NCBI GenBank assembly: GCA_003554685.1
Contig: PWHA01000114.1
Span: 1 to 9,128, forward strand
DNA: 9,128 nucleotides
Direction: 5' to 3'
Origin: Halanaerobiaceae bacterium
GTDB taxonomy: Bacteria; Bacillota; Halanaerobiia; Halanaerobiales; Halarsenatibacteraceae
The notes beneath the pieces were generated by a model. That model searched no databases, had not been told where the DNA came from, and saw nothing but the letters and a program-made list of their open reading frames with translations. Below, in pieces: positions 6,380 to 9,128 of the stretch (positions within the stretch are counted from its first letter, which is position 1; the number at the start of each line of letters is the position of its first letter). Both the position numbers and the translations under genes were made by a program.

Positions 6380-7318
6380 ATGAAGAAAAAAATCAAGGCA
6401 ATATTAGACTGTGATCCTGGTCATGATGATGCCCTGGCTATCCTGGTGGCTTCAGCTTCCAGCCGGCTTAATCTTGCTGGCATTACCGTGGTTGCTGGCA
6501 ATCAGACTCTGGACAACACCGTTAATAATACTCTGAAAATAGTTGAACTGGCTGAGATTGATACCGCTGTCTATGCCGGTTACGGTAAACCTCTGATCCG
6601 GGAGCTGACAACCGCTCCCGAGGTGCACGGAGAATCGGGTCTGGATGGTCCTATTCTGCCCGACCCCGGGACCGCTGCTGCCGACCGGCATGCTGTCCGG
6701 TTTATCATTGATACCGTCCGGCAGTCAGAGCAGAAGATAACCCTGATACCAACCGGACCTCTGACCAACATTGCGGCGGCCTTACTCGGAGCTCCTGATA
6801 TTCATGATAAGATCGAGCAGATCTGTTTCATGGGAGGTGCCGCCCGGGGCGGCAACTGGAGTCCGGCGGCAGAATTTAATATTCTGGTTGATCCCGAAGC
6901 TGCTGCCTTTGTGATGCAGACAGATATTCCTAAAACGATGATCGGGCTGGATGTCACCAGAAAGGCTCTGCTCTATCCTGAAGATATTGAAAAGATCAAA
7001 AATCTGGGCAATCCGGTAGCCCGGGTAGCCGGGGAGCTGCTGGAATATTATCTGCAGTATCACCTGGAAAAAAAGAAAATGCCGGGCTGTCCCCTGCATG
7101 ACCCTCTGGCAGTGGCGGCGGTGCTGGAACCGGATATAATCAGCTCCCGGCCCTATGCTGTCAAAGTTGAAACGGCAGGAAGGCATACCACCGGTTCGAC
7201 CGTGGTAGATTTTGATGGCGATAGATTTGGCCGGCCCAATGTGAATGTGGCTCTCGAAGTTGACAGAGAAAGATTTGTTGAGCTGGTTCTGGAATCTTTG
7301 CATAGTTATAAGTCTTAA
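6380..7318 (+). CDS. Inosine/uridine-preferring nucleoside hydrolase family protein
   Basis: Predicted to hydrolyse the N-glycosidic bond of ribonucleosides, releasing base and ribose, for salvage in the cytoplasm. It has 312 residues, normal for the family. The N-terminal calcium-binding signature DCDPGHDDALAI (Asp10, Asp12, Asp16, Asp17) is intact, followed by GPLTNIAAAL, CFMGGAA, EFNILVDPEAA (Glu165, Asn167) and LHDPLAVAAV with His240 and Asp241, matching the catalytic histidine and metal aspartate region of this family. Base preference cannot be told from sequence here. ATG 6380 has CAGGAGG at 6367-6373, 6 bases upstream; TTG 6374 is in frame but overlaps the binding site. The gene starts 2 bases after the hemL stop, so it is almost surely in the same transcript although it has no known role in heme synthesis. 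Close homologues with pyrimidine, purine or nicotinamide-riboside activity exist, so no gene symbol is given. Confidence 0.92.
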   Translation: MKKKIKAILDCDPGHDDALAILVASASSRLNLAGITVVAGNQTLDNTVNNTLKIVELAEIDTAVYAGYGKPLIRELTTAPEVHGESGLDGPILPDPGTAAADRHAVRFIIDTVRQSEQKITLIPTGPLTNIAAALLGAPDIHDKIEQICFMGGAARGGNWSPAAEFNILVDPEAAAFVMQTDIPKTMIGLDVTRKALLYPEDIEKIKNLGNPVARVAGELLEYYLQYHLEKKKMPGCPLHDPLAVAAVLEPDIISSRPYAVKVETAGRHTTGSTVVDFDGDRFGRPNVNVALEVDRERFVELVLESLHSYKS

Positions 7319-7680
7319 ATCAGATTTAAATTAAAGCAGATTTAGAGTAGAGAATTATATTTAGAGTAGAGAATTATAGAATTGCAAAGAAACATTGCAA
7401 AAATAGTTCGGAGAAAATTGAGAAATTACTCGAAATTATTCACTTTTGTATAATTCACTTCTGTTATTTCGCTGTGCTGCTGGCTGTACCTTTAGCTTAA
7501 CCATAAGAATATAATTTCTATTTAAGTTTTTCAGGCAGGAAAAGCAAAATTTATTGAGAATTATATAAATAGTAAACAGGAAAGCTCAAAAAGAGTGATT
7601 TAATAAAAATAAGTGAAAGAAGTGGTGGAATTTTAGCTTTTTATTTCAAGAACAAAAAAAACAACAAAAAGAGATTTGCC
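7319..7680. other. AT-rich spacer without a gene
   Basis: No frame here looks like a protein. Besides the 19-base duplication it contains ATTGCAA twice, 13 bases apart (7381-7387, 7394-7400), and an imperfect 15-base tandem pair at 7438-7452 and 7453-7467 sharing ATTCACTT. A TATAAT lies at 7449-7454 but lacks a good -35, so it is a weak promoter candidate for tatA. No hairpin with a T-run marks the end of the upstream operon. The region must hold the tatA promoter, which I cannot place. Confidence 0.7.
7340..7377. repeat. Perfect 19-base tandem duplication after the nucleoside hydrolase gene
   Basis: ATTTAGAGTAGAGAATTAT occurs at 7340-7358 and again at 7359-7377 without a mismatch. It lies within 25 bases of the stop codon of the nucleoside hydrolase gene, in non-coding AT-rich DNA. 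The identity of the copies suggests a recent duplication. Confidence 0.93.
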
Positions 7681-7690
7681 AGGAGGTGAT
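7681..7690 (+). promoter_or_regulatory. Near-consensus ribosome binding site of tatA
   Basis: AGGAGGTGAT is a ten-base complement to the 3' end of 16S rRNA and lies 5 bases before GTG 7696. It is the strongest initiation signal in the window, which compensates for the GTG start and suggests high TatA synthesis. Confidence 0.85.
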
Positions 7691-7695
7691 ATCAG

Positions 7696-7863
7696 GTGTT
7701 TGGACTGGGAGCACCAGAGTTAATTATCATTCTGGTTATTGTGTTAATAATATTTGGTCCCAATAAACTTCCCGAAATTGGCAGGGCTATAGGCAGCGGT
7801 ATTAAAGAATTAAAGGATGCCACCAAAGAGGTAGAGGATGCTGCTAAAATTGACGAGGATTAA
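7696..7863 (+). CDS. tatA: Twin-arginine translocase protein TatA (TatA/E type)
   Basis: Small membrane protein that forms the translocation element of the Tat system for folded, often cofactor-containing proteins. The 55-residue product has a short N-terminal segment, one membrane helix at about residues 8-20 beginning with the characteristic polar Glu8, the invariant hinge Phe20-Gly21-Pro22, then KLPEIGRAIGSGIKELK forming the amphipathic helix and a charged tail rich in Glu, Asp and Lys. The C-terminus is short, as in many Gram-positive TatA proteins. GTG 7696 is preceded by a near-complete Shine-Dalgarno, AGGAGGTGAT at 7681-7690, leaving no doubt about the start. It stands alone after a 377-base AT-rich spacer and about 150 bases before mobB. 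No tatC is in the window, so the partner must be elsewhere. TatA versus TatE or a bifunctional TatA cannot be separated by sequence alone. Confidence 0.95.
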   Translation: MFGLGAPELIIILVIVLIIFGPNKLPEIGRAIGSGIKELKDATKEVEDAAKIDED

Positions 7864-8017
7864 TAAACTTAAGAACTTAAATAATTAAACAATTAATCCG
7901 GTTACAAGATAACTGCCGGTTTAACAAATGCATTTTAACAATAAATATTTTTGATGACCTTCGACCCTCCGGGACCAAACATTTTAAACTGACATTGACT
8001 GGCCCAGGCGGATAGAA

Positions 8018-8554
8018 TTGTTGCTGTTTCTGGAAGGCAGGTGGAAGAAAATCGGGTCAATTCCCATAATTTCTATAGTTGGTAAAAGCAATAGCGGCAA
8101 AACTTTATTTATTGAAAAGCTCATTCCCGAACTAAAAGAGGCAGGTCTTAAGGTTGGAACCATCAAGCATGATGTCCATGGTTTTGATATTGATAGGCCA
8201 GGCAAGGATACCTGGAGGCATAAACAGGCAGGGGCCAATCTGGTTCTGATTTCCTCTCCCTACAAAATTGCCCTGATCAAAGATGTAGAGCAGGACAGCA
8301 AACTGGATAAACTGCAGGAAGAGTATATTAGTGATGTTGATCTAATTTTAACTGAGGGCTATAAATCAGGTGATAAGCCCAAGATAGAGGTTTTCAGGCC
8401 TGCAAGGCATGAGGAGAAACTATGTCAGCCTGAAGAAGATGAGATCCTGACTACAGTTATTAATAAAGAAAAAGAAGAAGGGGAAGAAATTTTTTCTTCT
8501 GCCGAGATTAAGGGAGTTGTCAAAATTATTCTGGATTTTGTTGCTGGTAGTTAG
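8018..8554 (+). CDS. mobB: Molybdopterin-guanine dinucleotide biosynthesis protein B (MobB)
   Basis: GTP-binding adaptor that assists MobA in attaching guanine nucleotide to molybdopterin, yielding the cofactor of DMSO-reductase-type molybdenum or tungsten enzymes. The 178-residue product has IISIVGKSNSGKT with the P-loop GKSNSGKT at residues 22-29, the MobB signature GTIKHDVHGFDIDRPGKDTW, the following RHKQAGA, and LILTEGYK...KIEVFRP. The end, KEEGEEIFSSAEIKGVVKII, fits the usual C-terminus. No ATG exists in the right place: an in-frame stop at 7985 limits the gene, leaving TTG 8018 or TTG 8021 as starts with a weak AGGCGGA at 8006-8012. Family members usually begin only one to three residues before the PIISIVG strand, so the first dozen residues may be untranslated and a rare ATT start near 8060 is conceivable. 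The neighbour tatA suggests a link to exported molybdoenzymes. Confidence 0.9.
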   Translation: MLLFLEGRWKKIGSIPIISIVGKSNSGKTLFIEKLIPELKEAGLKVGTIKHDVHGFDIDRPGKDTWRHKQAGANLVLISSPYKIALIKDVEQDSKLDKLQEEYISDVDLILTEGYKSGDKPKIEVFRPARHEEKLCQPEEDEILTTVINKEKEEGEEIFSSAEIKGVVKIILDFVAGS

Positions 8555-8580
8555 GATAAAGCATAACCCTTTTATGAAGC

Positions 8581-8609
8581 AACAAGCCGCCGGAAAGAGG
8601 CGGATTGTT
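8581..8609. other. Hairpin after mobB
   Basis: AACAAGCCGCC (8581-8591) pairs with GGCGGATTGTT (8599-8609) around a 7-base loop GGAAAGA: an 11-base stem with one internal G-A mismatch. It starts 26 bases after the mobB stop. No T-run follows directly on either strand; the nearest T-rich stretch on the plus strand begins near 8630. It may end or protect the mobB message, but it is not a standard intrinsic terminator. Confidence 0.5.
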
Positions 8610-8779
8610 CTGTGACTGCACTTATTATTGATTTTTAATTTTTTTGTGGTTTTATTTTAGATTGGCTGTGCTTTAAAAAAACGCCATAATAAAAATAGTA
8701 ATGTCAATAATAAAATATAGTAATGCCATAAAAAGTTAAATGTAATAAGATAAATACTTGTTTTTAATTTTTCCGGCAT

Positions 8780-8786
8780 AAAAAAA
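8780..8786 (-). terminator. T-run directly after the tRNA CCA end, possible transcription stop
   Basis: Seven T residues on the minus strand directly abut the encoded CCA. The tRNA acceptor and T stems could act as the upstream structure, or the tRNA 3' end (TTCGGCA) could pair with TGCCGGAA just downstream. There is no separate classical GC-rich hairpin followed by a T-run, so the assignment is tentative. Confidence 0.35.
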
Positions 8787-8873
8787 TGGTGCCGAAGGTG
8801 GGATTCGAACCCACACAGACTCGCGCCCACCGGATTTTGAATCCGGCGCGTCTGCCAGTTCCGCCACTTCGGC
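8787..8873 (-). tRNA. tRNA-Leu, anticodon CAA, with encoded CCA end
   Basis: The minus strand folds into a complete class II tRNA of 87 bases. The acceptor stem pairs GCCGAAG with CTTCGGC, followed by discriminator A and an encoded CCA. The anticodon stem CCGGA/TCCGG encloses the loop TTCAAAA, giving anticodon CAA at 8837-8839, which reads UUG leucine codons. A 15-base variable arm, typical of tRNA-Leu, precedes the T arm GTGGG-TTCGAAT-CCCAC. It stands alone and is transcribed leftward, opposite to the protein genes. The two apparent open frames crossing it on the minus strand are artefacts. Confidence 0.98.
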
Positions 8874-8886
8874 CCATTGCAGAAAT

Positions 8887-8915
8887 ATTTTATCATATTG
8901 CAGGGTAAAAAACAA
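8887..8915 (-). promoter_or_regulatory. Promoter of the tRNA-Leu gene
   Basis: On the minus strand there is a -35-like TTGTTT (8910-8915), a 17-base spacer, and the -10-like TAAAAT (8887-8892) preceded by TG one base away, forming an extended -10. Transcription would begin near 8880, leaving a leader of only about 7 bases before the tRNA at 8873. Spacing and position are as expected for a sigma-A-type stable RNA promoter; the call rests on the sequence match only. Confidence 0.7.
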
Positions 8916-8971
8916 GTACCTAAATATTTTGATTTTTTGCGTTCCAATTCCTTTAATAATAAATTTCATTA

Positions 8972-8980
8972 TGATATAAT
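8972..8980 (+). promoter_or_regulatory. Possible extended -10 element of a rightward promoter
   Basis: TGATATAAT is a perfect extended -10 sequence. Seventeen bases upstream is TTTAAT (8952-8957), a poor -35. Transcription would start near 8987 and run off the right edge, diverging from the tRNA promoter. No ATG occurs on the plus strand between here and 9128, so any gene it serves lies outside, behind a leader of at least 140 bases. In AT-rich DNA such matches also occur by chance. Confidence 0.35.
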
Positions 8981-9128
8981 TAAAAACCAGGAAAGGCAGA
9001 AAATCATAGAAACACGGGCATATAACTTGTTGTTTGATAATTATTATATACAGCAATTCACCAGTTGTGCAATATTATTTTAATATATTGATCAGCTACT
9101 TAAAGTTTCATTAATAGTTTGTAAGTTA
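8981..9128. other. AT-rich right end without a supported gene
   Basis: Short open frames cross this stretch, including one at 8877-9083 on the plus strand, but it starts inside the tRNA promoter region, has no ribosome binding site and its composition is that of non-coding DNA. I recognise no RNA family here. It may be the 5' leader of a gene beyond the window. Confidence 0.5.

Noticed and set aside
6782..7303. 173-codon minus-strand open frame within the nucleoside hydrolase gene
   Set aside because: It is antisense to a conserved enzyme gene, with no own start signal or recognisable product.
7449..7454. TATAAT as the tatA promoter -10
   Set aside because: No acceptable -35 at 16-18 bases upstream, and it is more than 200 bases from tatA in AT-rich DNA where such hits are common.
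7905..7925. CCGG-containing inverted sequence after tatA as a terminator
   Set aside because: The pairing is only four contiguous bases with a mismatch, and there is no T-run directly after it.
7931..8017. Remnant coding sequence before mobB
   Set aside because: Short frames here are interrupted by stops within about 20 codons and match nothing I recognise.
8657..9056. Two minus-strand open frames of about 100 codons over the tRNA
   Set aside because: They run through the tRNA-Leu gene; the translated tRNA stretch (such as AEVAELADAPDSKS) is a common false protein.
1..9128. CRISPR array, insertion sequence, phage or toxin-antitoxin genes
   Set aside because: No spaced repeats, transposase motifs, terminal inverted repeats or small toxin-like gene pairs were found; the tandem units are directly adjacent and not spaced.

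Overview
The window reads as chromosomal DNA of an anaerobic Gram-positive-type bacterium (Bacillota). The gene order hemD-ahbC(nirJ1)-hemB-ahbD(nirJ2)-ahbA-ahbB-hemL is the layout I associate with heliobacteria and related clostridial or halanaerobial anaerobes, which make heme from siroheme. Strong GGAGG ribosome binding sites, frequent GTG/TTG starts and AT-rich spacers between moderately GC-balanced genes fit this. A finer placement, such as a halanaerobial anaerobe with molybdoenzyme respiration, is only a guess.

Region 1 (1-6377) is a tightly packed, rightward tetrapyrrole operon. It holds the C-terminal part of uroporphyrinogen-III synthase (HemD, cut by the left edge), the radical-SAM enzyme AhbC, porphobilinogen synthase HemB, the radical-SAM enzyme AhbD, both siroheme decarboxylase subunits AhbA and AhbB, and after a 129-base gap glutamate-1-semialdehyde aminomutase HemL. 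Together they supply 5-aminolevulinate (HemL), porphobilinogen (HemB) and uroporphyrinogen III (HemD), then convert siroheme to heme b by decarboxylation (AhbAB), removal of two acetate side chains (AhbC) and oxidative decarboxylation of two propionates (AhbD). HemA, HemC and the sirohydrochlorin-forming enzymes are not in the window and presumably lie upstream or elsewhere. A ribonucleoside hydrolase gene (6380-7318) follows hemL by 2 bases and probably shares its transcript.

The most unusual structure is at the ahbA/ahbB junction (4401-4472). Four tandem 18-base units each carry a Shine-Dalgarno sequence and, 8 bases later, a GTG in the ahbB frame. The same bases encode a Gly/Glu-rich tail on AhbA and an optional charged N-terminal extension on AhbB.

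Region 2 (7319-8554) has an AT-rich spacer built partly of short head-to-tail repeats, then a 55-residue TatA-type protein translocase gene and a mobB gene for molybdopterin-guanine dinucleotide biosynthesis. The pair suggests, by inference, Tat-exported molybdoenzymes.

Region 3 (8555-9128) is AT-rich. It holds a hairpin after mobB, a tRNA-Leu(CAA) gene on the minus strand with a good promoter, and a possible divergent promoter pointing off the right edge. I see no convincing protein gene there.
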